Positions 1 to 10,394 of a stretch of DNA of 64,000 nucleotides are shown here, in pieces (the first letter of the stretch is position 1; every line of letters starts with the position of its first letter). The DNA is from an uncultured Clostridia bacterium. GTDB lineage: Bacteria; Bacillota; Clostridia; TANB77; CAG-508. The notes below the pieces were generated by a model. The model was not told the DNA's origin, made no database searches, and worked only from the letters and a program-made list of their open reading frames with translations. The stretch covers positions 1-64,000 of the forward strand of contig CAPIEU010000005.1 of NCBI GenBank assembly GCA_948630815.1, written 5' to 3'. The position numbers were made by a program, and so were the translations under genes.

Positions 1-40
1 TAAAATCTTCCCAAAATTTTAAGTTCAAAATTTTAAACCA

Positions 41-214
41 GTGTGTGTTTATCAAGTTAAACACGTAAAAGTATGTGCTAGATGTGGTCATGAAGGAAAA
101 TGCCTAAAAGGTGTAAAAATGGATAAATGTGACTGTTTTGTAGGAAACTGCAAACCAGAGCATAAACCAGATTGCAAATGTGAACGTGAATGCGAATGTG
201 AATGTAAAGACTAA
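41..214 (+). CDS. Putative small cysteine-rich protein, start uncertain
   Basis: A short reading frame is open from about position 23 to the TAA at 212-214. It carries about 11-12 Cys residues, first in a CARCGHEGKC segment and then in a run of alternating Cys and acidic or basic residues at the end (CKCERECECECKD). Such a pattern suggests metal binding or a structural Cys-rich peptide, but I do not recognise a family. No convincing ribosome binding site is visible for the GTG at 41; an internal ATG at 119 would give 31 residues. The frame closes with a stop at 20-22, so it does not simply continue past the left edge. A hairpin follows at 244-275. Low confidence that this is an intact gene. 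Confidence 0.35.
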   Translation: MCVYQVKHVKVCARCGHEGKCLKGVKMDKCDCFVGNCKPEHKPDCKCERECECECKD

Positions 215-243
215 TAAATCGAAAACAACGTAAAAAAATGAAC

Positions 244-275
244 AAGAGGAAAAACTTATTTTAGTTTTTCCTCTT
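244..275. terminator. Hairpin between convergent small genes
   Basis: Arms GAGGAAAAAC and GTTTTTCCTC enclose an A/T loop. The hairpin sits between the 3' ends of the Cys-rich frame (+) and the small membrane protein (-), so it can serve as a bidirectional terminator. Confidence 0.6.
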
Positions 276-379
276 AATTCTGCTCTAACACAAAGATTGG
301 GCAATTTACCTAAAACTTCTTATAAATTTTTATTAGAGCTCTTTCTTTATCGAACTCATAATCATATAAATCCATATTA

Positions 380-520
380 TTATATAATTCCCATTTTTTT
401 AATAAATTGTTTTCCTTTTTTAACCATCTTATTTTTTTTCATTGAATTTCTCTCATTATACATCATAACTACACCAGCTGAAATTAGTGTTCCCATTACC
501 ATTCCTTTTATAAATTTCAT
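380..520 (-). CDS. Small single-pass membrane protein (46 aa)
   Basis: A 46-codon gene with a very good ribosome binding site (AAGGAGG, about 8 bases before the ATG). The product starts MKFIKGMVMGTLISAGVVMM, a basic N-terminus followed by one hydrophobic segment, and continues with a Lys-rich tail ending KKGKQFIKKMGII. It resembles the many short YtxH-like or membrane-associated basic peptides of Clostridia, but I cannot name a family. A longer frame on the opposite strand here has no ribosome binding site and is a shadow. It is transcribed towards the hairpin at 244-275. Confidence 0.7.
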   Translation of the reverse strand: MKFIKGMVMGTLISAGVVMMYNERNSMKKNKMVKKGKQFIKKMGII

Positions 521-566
521 ATATACTACCTCCTTATAAGTTTTTAGTAATCAATATTACCTATTA

Positions 567-950
567 CTACCTATTATGTGTTTTTTCTTTTAGTTTATAC
601 TTTTTTATTAATGAATATATTTCCCAAAGAGCAATTAATCCTAAAAATATTCCAAAGTATCTTTTTAGCATTCTTACATCAGTTTTACTAGAGCAAATTG
701 CTCCTATTACCGCTCCAACTATTCCTGAAATAGCAATTGGTATTGCTATTTTAAAATCTACATATTTCTGCTTGACGTTTATAATAATGGCAACTATAGA
801 AGTCGGTATAAAAAATACCAAGTTTGTTGCTTGTGCTATATGTTGTTCTATTCCTAAAAATATTGAAAGACACAATATAAGTACTGTGCCTCCTCCCATT
901 CCCATACCACTTACAAAGCCTGATATAATACCAATTAATATTTCAAACAT
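567..950 (-). CDS. TauE/SafE family half-size permease
   Basis: 127 aa from the ATG at 950 (ribosome binding site AAGGCGGTG just upstream); a longer start would read through the spacer and is unlikely. Three to four hydrophobic segments and the family's glycine motif GFVSGMGMGGGTVLI place it in the TauE/SafE (COG0730) anion exporter family. It is half the usual 250-residue length and corresponds to one of the two internal repeats. The gene upstream on the same strand encodes a second half-size unit, so the two probably form one heteromeric transporter. Substrate unknown (sulfite, sulfoacetate or other organic anions in characterised members). Confidence 0.8.
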   Translation of the reverse strand: MFEILIGIISGFVSGMGMGGGTVLILCLSIFLGIEQHIAQATNLVFFIPTSIVAIIINVKQKYVDFKIAIPIAISGIVGAVIGAICSSKTDVRMLKRYFGIFLGLIALWEIYSLIKKYKLKEKTHNR

Positions 951-1081
951 AAAACACCGCCTTATAAAATAGTGAAGATTGAATAATGAATAATTAATAA
1001 TTCTATTGTAAACTAAAAATTTATAATCTAAAATGCAATAAATATTTAGCTTTTTGTGCAAATTTTAAGAATAAATTTTTG

Positions 1082-1442
1082 TTATGCCATAATCATTCTT
1101 ATAGATACATATACTAAAAAAATTGTAAATAATATTTTTAAATACACTTCTGGAACCTTTTTTAAGTATTTCGCACCAAAAAAACCACCAACTATTCCTC
1201 CGCACCCCACATAAAAATCCAATTTTCCAGTCTATATAATCATTTCTATAATAAAAAATTCCACTTGTTATAACCATTGGTAATATTACAAAAAGTGATG
1301 TTGCTCTTGCTTTTTGTTCTCCTGTATTAAGCAAATATACAAGTGCTGGAACTACAATCATTCCACCACCTGTTGCAAAAAAACCACTTACTAAACCTGC
1401 CATTAGTCCAATTAATATTTTTTTAATCATATTTAACACCAT
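1082..1442 (-). CDS. TauE/SafE half-size permease, with in-frame CGG (+1 shift)
   Basis: Partner of the downstream half-size TauE/SafE gene. The frame starts MVLNMIKKILIGLMAGLVSG (an internal ATG at 1430 is an alternative start) and reads normally to the CGG at 1202-1200. The conceptual protein then becomes nonsense. Omitting the C at 1202 gives GVGGIVGGFFGAKYLKK, the classical glycine-rich motif of the family, and the frame runs to the TAA at 1084-1082, about 119 aa. It is one of 20 sites in the window where an extra C precedes a Gly codon. Either the gene is decoded by +1 frameshifting or it is a pseudogene; the pattern favours the first. Confidence 0.72.
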
Positions 1443-1449
1443 TTTTCTA

Positions 1450-1514
1450 AGTTAGAAATTTGAAGTTTGATGTTAGATATTACTCTTTATATTGTTTACT
1501 ATCTAGCTTCTAAC
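1450..1514. repeat. Imperfect inverted repeat of the 'TTCTAACTTC' type
   Basis: Arms resembling GAAGTTTGATGTTAGA and TCTAGCTTCTAACTT. Related sequences occur at 23236-23308 and 49752-49815, always in intergenic DNA. A short dispersed repeat with no coding potential. Confidence 0.5.
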
Positions 1515-1547
1515 TTTATTTTTTTAGTGTTAACTCTATTTTATTTT

Positions 1548-1763
1548 TTATACATCATTCTTCCAATTTTTTTCTGCCAATTTTGTTAAAATCTCATCAC
1601 ATTTTAGCATTTTATATAAAATCTCCATTCTTAACTTTTCATCTTCTACATTATCTGTTATATCAAAAAATTTTTGTAATGCTTGTAAATAATCATCATT
1701 TTTTTCTTTCCAATCTCTTAAATATATCTTTTGTTTATTCTCCTCCTTATTAAATCTTTTCAT
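1548..1763 (-). CDS. Hypothetical protein, 71 aa
   Basis: A short, charged, predicted all-helical soluble protein (MKRFNKEENKQKIYLRDW at the start; later residues rich in Asp, Glu, Lys and Leu). No motif or membrane segment is visible and I do not recognise it. A purine-rich GGGAAGGAATG precedes the ATG at a rather long spacing. It lies between the TauE/SafE pair and a divergent HTH regulator. Base composition and Lys/Asn-rich usage match the neighbours. Confidence 0.55.
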   Translation of the reverse strand: MKRFNKEENKQKIYLRDWKEKNDDYLQALQKFFDITDNVEDEKLRMEILYKMLKCDEILTKLAEKNWKNDV

Positions 1764-1953
1764 AATATTTATTCATTCCTTCCCATTAATTATAATTACT
1801 TATATTTTTACTACTAGATAACTTTTAATTACTTTTATCGTTATATTCTTTCTATACTGTGTAATTTTAATACATTAAATGATAAAATACAACAAAAATA
1901 AAAAAATCTCTTTTTCGATATTTTATGGCGAATAATTTAATAAGGGTGATATT

Positions 1954-2190
1954 ATGATTAGAATTAAACTTTCAGATTTACTAGGAAAACATAAGATGAC
2001 ACAAAAGACTTTGGCTAATTTAGCACATATACGTCCAGCAACTGTTTCAAAAATGTATTATGAAGAAACAAAAAGGATTGATATTAAACAACTTAATAAT
2101 ATGTGCAAAGTTTTTAACTGCGAAATAGCAGAACTTTTAGAATATATACCTGATGATGATAAACCTAGACAAAATGCTAAAAAGAAATAG
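1954..2190 (+). CDS. Small XRE-type HTH regulator (YozG-like)
   Basis: 78 aa. Residues about 3-65 form a helix-turn-helix of the XRE/Cro class: KMTQKTLANLAHIRPATVSK is a good helix 2-turn-helix 3, followed by the typical 'LNNMCKVFNCEIAELLEY' helix. The family (HTH_26, like B. subtilis YozG) consists of stand-alone DNA-binding domains whose targets are usually local. The start has a ribosome binding site AAGGGTG at good spacing. Divergent from the hypothetical gene at 1548, which it may control. A 65-base perfect palindrome follows the stop. Confidence 0.85.
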   Translation: MIRIKLSDLLGKHKMTQKTLANLAHIRPATVSKMYYEETKRIDIKQLNNMCKVFNCEIAELLEYIPDDDKPRQNAKKK

Positions 2191-2220
2191 AGCATAGAAC
2201 GCAAATAAATATATATATAT

Positions 2221-2285
2221 AATGAATGTTAATAGTTAGTGTGGAAAACTTTTAAAGTTTTCCACACTAACTATTAACATTCATT
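2221..2285. repeat. Perfect 32-bp inverted repeat with 1-base loop
   Basis: The left arm begins AATGAATGTTAATAGTTAGT and the right arm is its exact complement, with a single T in the centre. It may terminate the HTH gene (+) and act against the convergent WG-repeat gene (-), but no long T-tract follows on either strand, and the stem is far longer and more perfect than a usual terminator. Confidence 0.8.
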
Positions 2286-2364
2286 CCTTTTATCCTAACC
2301 AACTTATTAAAAGGACGCTTTTTCTAATCTCATAAGATATTGTAAAATATAAGCTAAATACTTA

Positions 2365-3727
2365 CTAATTATCAGCAGTAGTTAAATCTGGAAATTGTAT
2401 TCTTATATATTGTTCAATATTTAAAGTATTTCCTTTATATTCCATATAATAAGTTTCAATTCCTCCACTTGTAATTGAATAAGCTTTTTCTAAGGCACAT
2501 GGTATTAATACATTTCCTTCATTATCATATATTCCATAATTCTTTTCTTTATCACTTTTTACTTTTCCCATTATAATTCCTTTATAACTTGGTACAAGTA
2601 ATAAAGTTTTCATGTTAGAATTGCTACTATTTTGTGCACATCCAATTTCATCAAATTCAACTGGGACAATTATTTTTCCACTTATATTAAATAGCCCCCA
2701 TTTATTATTTTGGCTTACTGGTATAACATTTCCATAAAGTAAATATTTATTATTTATACCATTATTAGGAAATTTAGATACATCTACTCCTATTTTTTCA
2801 TATTCTAAATGTATAACAATATTTCCATTATTATCTAATACTCCATACTTATTACCATTTTTTACAAGATACAAACCTGTTTGTTTATCTATCATCCTAA
2901 TATCATCATATTCAAAGTTTATTTTATTACTTCCTGTTTGTGTTAAAATCCCAACTTTATTTAAATTGTTCTTTACAAAAAATTCTTTTCCACTTTCGTT
3001 AAATTCTATACTTCTATATCTAGGACTAATTATTTCTTCACCATTACTATTCATTACCCCATAAAAACCATTTTCTTTTTTCACAACAAATAAATTATAT
3101 AATATAGCTTTTTGATTTTTAAAGTTTGCACTACTTCCTTCATAACCATATGATTTTAATCTAGTTTCGTACATACTAACTAAATACGGTAAAGTATACA
3201 TTTCTATAGTGTTTTTTTCTTCACTATACGAAAATGTTACATTAAATCCTATTTGTATTCCTTCTGGCACAGAATATAATTTTCCATCTCTACTAATAAT
3301 TGGTTCTGTTATTAAATAATCTTCATAATCATTATCTACTTTTGGTGCTACTTTTGAAATTTTATTTGAATTTAAGAAAAATGATGCTGTTTCACTGTTA
3401 CATTCTACCCAACACTTATTTGTATCTTCTGCATCTATTTTATATTCTCCATTATGTGCTGAATAGTTTAGATATGGTGCAATTCCCTTTATATCTATGT
3501 ATACTTTTTTAGTAGTATCATCAATTATAATTGTTCCGTTTTTCCATAGAAACTGCTTTTCCATCTACATATATTTTTAATATATCTTTTTGTATATATA
3601 ATATTGTACAAATAATAGCTACAATTAATATAAAAATTAATACTATTGCTATTAATATAATTCTAGATACTTTTTTAGACTTTTCAAGTTTGTCTCCATA
3701 TTCTAACTTTCCTCCACTTATTTGCAT
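2365..3727 (-). CDS. Membrane-anchored WG-repeat protein, with in-frame CGG (+1 shift)
   Basis: About 453 aa if the C at 3538 is skipped. Order of parts: short cytoplasmic N-terminus; one membrane helix at about 24-46; a copper amine oxidase-like stalk segment (IYVDGKAVSMEK then GTIIIDDTTKKVYIDIKG); then several KWG/WG-type repeats (GFYGVMNSNGEEIISPRY, KYGVLDNNGNIVIHLEY, KWGLFNISGKIIVPVEF). These repeats make extracytoplasmic beta-propeller-like domains of unknown binding role. At 3538-3536 the codon CGG interrupts the stalk; without its C the stalk joins cleanly and the frame runs to the stop at 2365. Without skipping, translation ends after four more codons. Confidence 0.75.
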
Positions 3728-3740
3728 ATTTAATCACATT

Positions 3741-3786
3741 CCTTTCACAAGGTACAAATCGGTTTGAAAAAGTTTAAATTTTCAAC
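3741..3786 (-). repeat. Intergenic hairpin leader element, copy 1
   Basis: The stretch between tgt and the WG-repeat gene contains TTGAAAATTTAAACTTTTTC-type arms followed, in the minus direction, by CCGATTTGTACCTTGTGAAAGGA, which supplies the ribosome binding site of the WG gene. A very similar arrangement lies before the GH15 gene at 33244-33299. Confidence 0.45.
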
Positions 3787-3797
3787 CTTACCTCTCT

Positions 3798-4930
<1,133 letters not shown>

Positions 4931-4982
4931 TTCTTGCTTCTCCTTTATTTTTCTATATTTTATTATACATTATACAAATATA

Positions 4983-5010
4983 AAAAAGCAAGTTTTAAAT
5001 CTTGCTTTCT
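4983..5010 (-). terminator. Terminator after GLUG pilin-like gene
   Basis: AAAGCAAG and CTTGCTTT arms; on the minus strand the hairpin is followed by a run of T. It lies between the pilin-like gene and tgt. Confidence 0.65.
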
Positions 5011-5023
5011 TATATTTTAGTTG

Positions 5024-6632
5024 CTATTTTATACTTGTGTTTTCTAATTGCCATTTTAAAATTGGATATCCATTATTTATTCCCACATCTGCTTGATATT
5101 TATCACCTAGATTTGTTGCATCAAATGTCTGTCCTCTGCCATAGCAATTTGTTGCTGTTGGTGTCTTATCATATCTTCCTACAATACCATTTCCTCCACC
5201 TGTTGACTTCCCAATTCCATAACAATTTTCACAAATACCGTAGGAAAGTTCCAAACAATGTCCCTGTCACACTTCCTGAAACATCTCCAATACTATAAGA
5301 ATTTTTAATATTTCCTGTCCCAAATATATATCCTGCAATTCCCCCAACATCTGCTGCACCACCAGAAACATTACCTACATTAATACATTCTTCAATATTT
5401 GCAGTTAATACTCCTATTATTCCTCCAACATACTGATCTACTCCATAAACTGTTCCTTTATTAATACATTTTATAATTGAAACTTTTCTATCTATTATTT
5501 TAGATGCTTCATCATTACCAACTATTCCCCCAACATAAGTTCCATATTGGTTTTTTCTTACTCCTTTAATTGTTGTTGTAGAATCTATCATACAATTTTC
5601 AATTGTAGTTCCTCCACAACTTCCAACAATCCCTCCAACTAGTACTCCTCCTATTATACTAGAATTTGTTAGTTTCAAATTCTTAATATTTGCACCTAAA
5701 GTATATCCAAACAATCCTTGATTCCAAACTGTAGTATTTATATAAACTCCACTTATTTCATTATTATTTCCATTAAATGTTCCCTTAAAGGGTGTACTTT
5801 CTGTTCCTATTGCTTACCATTGATTATCTTCTTTACCATTTAGTTCTATTTTGTTCATTACTTCTACTGTTCTTGTCTCAAATGTTCTTCCACTATTTAC
5901 CATATCACTAAATTGTTTTAATTGTTCACTTGTATATATCTTCATATCTTCTGTTAAGTCTTCTATTGTTACACTTGCTATATTGTATTTATTCTCTCCC
6001 TCTTTTGCTATTACACTATATATTCCATTTTCTAATACTTCTTCCTCTATTATATATTTTCCTTCTTGCTTATTTGGCACCTCAATATTTTTTCCATTCA
6101 GTCTTATCTCTTCTATTTCTTTTTCATATGTTATTTCTATTTTTATATTTGCTTTTACATAATCGCTAGTAGTTACACTTGTTATATTTATTTGTATTTG
6201 TTCTTCTTTCTCTCCTCTTCCTAATGAACCTATAATTTGTGGTACGCCTCTATCTATTACAAATTGCCATCCTTCTACAAATACTATATCTCCATTCACT
6301 GTCATTTTATTATCTTTTAATTTGTTATCAATATATTCATTTTCATTATAATCCTGTGGTTTTGTTATTTTATCTGTTTGTAATTCTATTAGTACTGCCT
6401 CTAATTTTTCTCTCGCTCCTGCTTCTTCATATTTTTCTCCTGCATGACTAGCTGTATTAAATAATCCATTTTCTCCTATTAATACATTTATTGTTACCCC
6501 TGCAAGAATTAATAGGATTATTATGGTTATTATTAGGGCAATTAGGGTGATTCCTCTTTCCATATAGGCGAACATGGGAGCTTTTTTTATGACTTTACAT
6601 TTTTCATTATTCACTATTAACTTTTCACTCAT
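5024..6632 (-). pseudogene. Type IV pilin-like GLUG-repeat surface protein, one UAA and one CGG shift
   Basis: One gene of about 535 codons. The leader ends in ERG, followed by ITLIALIITIIILLILAGVT, a prepilin-like cleavage and membrane segment; then a Glu/Lys-rich domain, an Ig-like segment, and from about codon 270 a GLUG-repeat beta-solenoid (GGIVGSCGGTTIENC, GGIIGVLTANIEECINVG, GGIAGYIFGTGNIKNSYSIG). Two interruptions are present. An in-frame TAA at 5816-5814 falls between NQW and AIGTEST without any change of frame. A CGG at 5240-5238 is followed by a +1 shift that rejoins the final segment (GTFL then GICENCYGIG). The CGG is like those in intact genes; the TAA looks like a true nonsense codon, hence the pseudogene label. 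Probably an exported adhesin or pseudopilin. Confidence 0.65.
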
Positions 6633-6813
6633 CTTTTGTTCCTCCTTTGTTCCTTATATTAAATTGATGTCATTTTTTACTATTTATAATTTCTTCTTTA
6701 TAGTTTATATATTATATCAATAAGTATTATATGTCAACATATGTTATATTATAAAACTTTGTATATGTTTTATTATACTAAAACAGACATATATACTGTA
6801 CACATTACTTTTA

Positions 6814-7837
6814 TTATTTAATAAACATTGCATCTCCAAAACTAAAGAATCTATACTTTTCTTTCACTGCTTCTTCATATGCTCCCATTATATATTCTTG
6901 TCCTGCAAATGCAGATACAAGCATTATTAAAGTTGATTCTGGTAAATGAAAGTTTGTTATTAATCCATCTATACATTTAAATTTATATCCTGGATAAATA
7001 AATATTTTAGTATCTCCTTTTTGCTCATTTACAAAACCTTGTTCATCTGCTATAGATTCTAATACTCTACAAGATGTTGTTCCTACTGCAATAACTCTTC
7101 TTCTTTCTTGTTTTGCTTTATTTATTTTTTCTGCATCCTCTTTTTTTATATAATAATGTTCACTATGCATTTCGTGTTCTTCTATTTTTTCTACTTTTAC
7201 TGGTCTAAATGTTCCTATTCCTACATGCAATGTTACATTTGCTATTTCTATTCCTTTTTTTGTAAGTTCCTTTAACAATTCTTCTGTAAAATGAAGTCCC
7301 GCTGTTGGTGCAGCAGCTGATCCTTCATATTTTGCATATACTGTTTGGTATCTTTCTTTTTCTTGTAATTCTTCATGTATGTATGGTGGAAGTGGCATTA
7401 AACCAATTTTATCTAATAACTCATTAAATATTCCTTTGTAAGAAAATTTTACTTTTCTCGTTCCGTCCTTGCATAACATCTAATACTTCCGCTTCTAGTA
7501 ACCCATCTCCAAAAATAACTTTTGTACCAATGTGTAATTTGTTCCCTGGTCTTACAATAGTTTCCCATGTGTCTCCATCTATTCTATTTAGTAAAAGAAA
7601 CTCTACATTTGCACCAGTATCTTTTTTTCCGTAAATCCTTGCTGGTATTACTTTTGTATTATTTCTAACTAACACATCTCCTGGTTTTAAATATTCTATT
7701 ATATCTTTAAATATTCTATGTTCTAATTTCTTTTCATTTCTATCTAGTACCATAAGCCTTGATTCATCACGCTTTTTTAGTGGAACTTGAGCTATTAATT
7801 CTTCTGGTAAATTATAATTAAATTCTGTAACATTCAT
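6814..7837 (-). CDS. queA: tRNA S-adenosylmethionine ribosyltransferase-isomerase, in-frame CGG (+1 shift)
   Basis: About 340 aa, normal for QueA, when the C at 7465 is skipped. The enzyme adds the ribose moiety of SAM to preQ1 in tRNA, the step after Tgt. N-terminal motifs LPEELIAQVPLKKRDESRLM and VLVRNNTKVIPARIYGKK are typical; the junction reads DVMQG then GTRKVKFSYKG; the second part has PLPPYIHE, YAKYEGSAAAPTAGLHF, VTLHVGIGTFRPV and the C-terminal FHLPESTLIMLVSAFAG. The start at 7837 is the first Met of the conserved N-terminus. Unshifted translation continues 14 codons beyond the CGG in nonsense and stops. It forms a queuosine module with tgt. Confidence 0.9.
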
Positions 7838-7906
7838 TTATTTTGTATTCCTTTCTCGATAATTATTGTTGTTTTAAGATGATTCAATTCACAATTATTT
7901 ATAGTA

Positions 7907-8000
7907 CAAAGTAGCTTCACGTGGACGCAAGAGCTTTTTATTTTTCGAGACCTTGCGAGAAAAATAAAAATGCCCTACCTCCAGCAAGATGAAGCGGATT
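7907..8000 (+). repeat. 90-bp hairpin repeat, copy 1
   Basis: Begins AAGTAGCTTCACGTG and ends CAGCAAGATGAAGCGGA, with A/T-rich complementary inner arms around TTTTTATTTTTC and GAAAAATAAAAA. Intergenic, between queA and the zinc peptidase gene. Confidence 0.85.
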
Positions 8001-8039
8001 TTAAGAAGTAACTATGACTAGTAACTTTAATCTTTATAT

Positions 8040-9407
8040 TTAAAGTGTATTTCCCACATTATACATTGACAAATTATTTATTGCTTTTGTAATTATTGCT
8101 TTTATCTCTTCAATTATATTTTGTGGCTCATTAAATTTATTTAATGTATATGTAAATTTAAAATTTTCTTGGTTATTTGGTTTTAAGCTATATATTTCTT
8201 TATTTAACCCAATATTTCCACTATTTGTTTTTATTTCACTATTCATGTAATCCTGATACCATTTCTTTAGACCAATTAATTTTTCATCTTTATATCCATA
8301 TTTTGCATAATCATGCAAATTTGGACGGTCATATCCATATTCTTTTGATATTCTTTCTAATGAATGTAAAAATTCATGTATAAACACTTCTTCTGGAAAA
8401 GTATTTACTCTTGCATCATATCTATATGTATAACTTTTATTGCTATTTGGTAATCTTATATTAGAAAATCCTATTCCTAAATAATCCATTCCTCCAAGCC
8501 CAATCCAGTCATAAACTGGTATATCATTTGGATGGGTATTATCTCCTAATTTTATACATACAAAAATGTGATCATAATTTTCCTTTTGTAGATATATATC
8601 TATTAATTTTTTTACATCTTTTGCATCTGCATGATACCCATTTTCTTCATCATATGATAATGTTGTAAGTGGTTCGTCTATTTTTATAAAATCATATGTT
8701 ACAGACATTTTTCTATTTGATAATTCTTCACAAGAACTTTTAAACCTACTCATATTTTGCCTCATTAAAGAGATTTCATCATCACTCATACTTAGACTAA
8801 TTTCTTTATTATTAATGTTAACTTTTGTATTTGTAATTACAAAACAGGCAACATTCCAATTTGTATCAGTATTTCCTGCTCCTACTTCTATTTTGAAATC
8901 TGAAAACCATGCTGTACCTATACAGTTATCTTCATACCCACCAAGCCTAAATCCTAATTTTACAATGTTTCTGTTTTTAGAATTAAATATAAATTCTAAT
9001 TTCTGCCAATCATTTGTACCAGTAATACTTTTAGATTTTTCAACTGTATCTGCAATACTTATATGTGCTCCAGAATCTGATACTTCTTTTGTAGTTTTTA
9101 CGTCTTCTGTTTTTACCATACAAGTTACCTTATATGGAGTATTAGGTGTAACTTTTATTTCCTTATAGAACATTGCATCATTTTCTTCTTTTGAAGAAAT
9201 TTTATAACTATTTTTATCTCCATATTTTACCTCATTATCTCTTACAAATTCTGATGTATATGGTTTATATTCTGTTCTTATAAAATCATTAAAATTATTT
9301 ACTTGATATTTATTATATATCTCACATAAAACCCAAATTAAGCATATAAGAATTATTAAATAAATAACTTTTCCTATATATGATTTCTTTTTTTTATCTT
9401 CTTTCAT
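8040..9407 (-). CDS. Membrane-anchored putative zinc metallopeptidase
   Basis: 455 aa. The N-terminus is cytoplasmic and Lys-rich with one membrane helix at about 12-30, so the bulk is extracytoplasmic. Residues about 50-175 look like a carbohydrate-binding or jelly-roll domain (NTPYKVTCMVKTEDV, WQKLEFIFNS, GTAWFSDFKIEVG). The C-terminal half contains VFIHEFLHSLE at about 350-360, an HExxH-like zinc site, after an elongated alpha/beta segment (DYDHIFVCIKLGD-type strands). The third metal ligand is not certain. I cannot assign a peptidase family; a surface protease or degenerate homologue is likely. Hairpin repeats flank the gene on both sides. Confidence 0.6.
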   Translation of the reverse strand: MKEDKKKKSYIGKVIYLIILICLIWVLCEIYNKYQVNNFNDFIRTEYKPYTSEFVRDNEVKYGDKNSYKISSKEENDAMFYKEIKVTPNTPYKVTCMVKTEDVKTTKEVSDSGAHISIADTVEKSKSITGTNDWQKLEFIFNSKNRNIVKLGFRLGGYEDNCIGTAWFSDFKIEVGAGNTDTNWNVACFVITNTKVNINNKEISLSMSDDEISLMRQNMSRFKSSCEELSNRKMSVTYDFIKIDEPLTTLSYDEENGYHADAKDVKKLIDIYLQKENYDHIFVCIKLGDNTHPNDIPVYDWIGLGGMDYLGIGFSNIRLPNSNKSYTYRYDARVNTFPEEVFIHEFLHSLERISKEYGYDRPNLHDYAKYGYKDEKLIGLKKWYQDYMNSEIKTNSGNIGLNKEIYSLKPNNQENFKFTYTLNKFNEPQNIIEEIKAIITKAINNLSMYNVGNTL

Positions 9408-9423
9408 AATTGCTCCTAAGTAC

Positions 9424-9458
9424 TAAAAAATCTAGTATTATTATACTAGATTTTTTTA
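9424..9458. terminator. Bidirectional terminator hairpin
   Basis: AAAAAATCTAGTAT and ATACTAGATTTTTT arms with T-runs on both strands, just upstream of the zinc peptidase start. Confidence 0.65.
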
Positions 9459-9524
9459 GCATTCACAATAGTATTTTTACTATTATATTAATTTTGTTAA
9501 CGTTTAGCCTTTAATTTATTTCTA

Positions 9525-9612
9525 TGTAGTTCCACGTGGAGGTAGTGCTTTTTATTTTTCGAACCTGAGAGAAAAATAAAAATACCCTATCTCCAGCAAG
9601 ATGGAACGGACT
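9525..9612 (+). repeat. 90-bp hairpin repeat, copy 2
   Basis: GTAGTTCCACGTGGAGGTAG at the left and CTATCTCCAGCAAGATGGA at the right. The GGAGGTAG/CTATCTCC arms differ from other copies on both sides, in keeping with preserved pairing. Confidence 0.85.
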
Positions 9613-9637
9613 TTATGATACACAGACTAAACTGTAA

Positions 9638-9991
9638 CTAATTTTCTTTCACATTTTCTATAATCTCTCTACAACTTTTCCAATCACTTATCTTTATGGT
9701 ATCATATTCTTTTTGCAATCTTTTTAATATATCTAAGGTATTATCTTTAGAATCTAAATCCGCTACTATAATATTTTTTATGTACTCTTCTTTTCCATAT
9801 AAAAGTCTAAATAAAATACTTCTCATAAATCCTTCTATATGCTTTTCTTGGTTTTTAACTGCAACAATAACATATATTCCATCACTTTTTAGATTTGTAT
9901 ATGAACAAATATATATTATAGTTTTAATAATTTCAAATAAACCATATAATGCTAAGGTCCAAATAGTAGCATTTAGTACAAAATCCCACAT
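9638..9991 (-). CDS. Small membrane protein with glycosyltransferase-like segment
   Basis: 117 aa. Residues about 5-30 form a hydrophobic helix; the rest resembles the first half of a GT-A fold family 2 glycosyltransferase: a strand YVIVAVKNQEKHI, then IIVADLDSKDNTLDILKRLQ, which matches the 'D-x-S-x-D-x-T' nucleotide-sugar segment. The protein stops before any acceptor or catalytic base region, so it is either a truncated enzyme or one of the short clostridial proteins of this type with unknown role. No interruption is visible in the frame. Confidence 0.6.
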   Translation of the reverse strand: MWDFVLNATIWTLALYGLFEIIKTIIYICSYTNLKSDGIYVIVAVKNQEKHIEGFMRSILFRLLYGKEEYIKNIIVADLDSKDNTLDILKRLQKEYDTIKISDWKSCREIIENVKEN

Positions 9992-10078
9992 ATTATACGC
10001 CTCCTTTTAAGTATAATATGTGTTTAATAAATTTATTGTTAATAGCAAATTTGAATTATAATACATTATTTTCACATT

Positions 10079-10381
10079 TTACATTGCAATTTCTTGCTCA
10101 TATGTAAAACTGATTTTATAAACAGTCTCTGGTGAAATATCTATATTTCCATTATCCCATATAATAGTACCATGCTCAACATATGCATTTTTGAATATAT
10201 TATAGTCACTTAATTTTTCATATACTGGATATTTTAACAATTCTTGTGCATCAAAAATTTTTTTTTCTCCATTTGAAAATGTAACTAACATACATAATTC
10301 TACAATAATTTTAATTTCCTTAACTTTTATATTATCTATATTATAACTATTTGCATAAGCTACATCATTTAAAACATACAT
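10079..10381 (-). CDS. DUF2442-family protein
   Basis: 100 aa. The pattern ITLSFSNGEKKIFDAQELL...YPVYEKL, with 'VEHGTIIWDNGNIDISPETVY' at the end, fits DUF2442 (PF10387). Such genes are usually paired with a DUF4160 gene, which is directly upstream here (13-base gap). The pair is often suspected to be a toxin-antitoxin or small regulatory module, but no function is established that I know of. Start supported by AGGAGAGA upstream. Confidence 0.75.
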   Translation of the reverse strand: MYVLNDVAYANSYNIDNIKVKEIKIIVELCMLVTFSNGEKKIFDAQELLKYPVYEKLSDYNIFKNAYVEHGTIIWDNGNIDISPETVYKISFTYEQEIAM

Positions 10382-10394
10382 ATCTTATCTCTCC

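Noticed and set aside
297..539. 80-aa reading frame on the plus strand
   Set aside because: No ribosome binding site. The minus strand carries a short gene with a perfect one.
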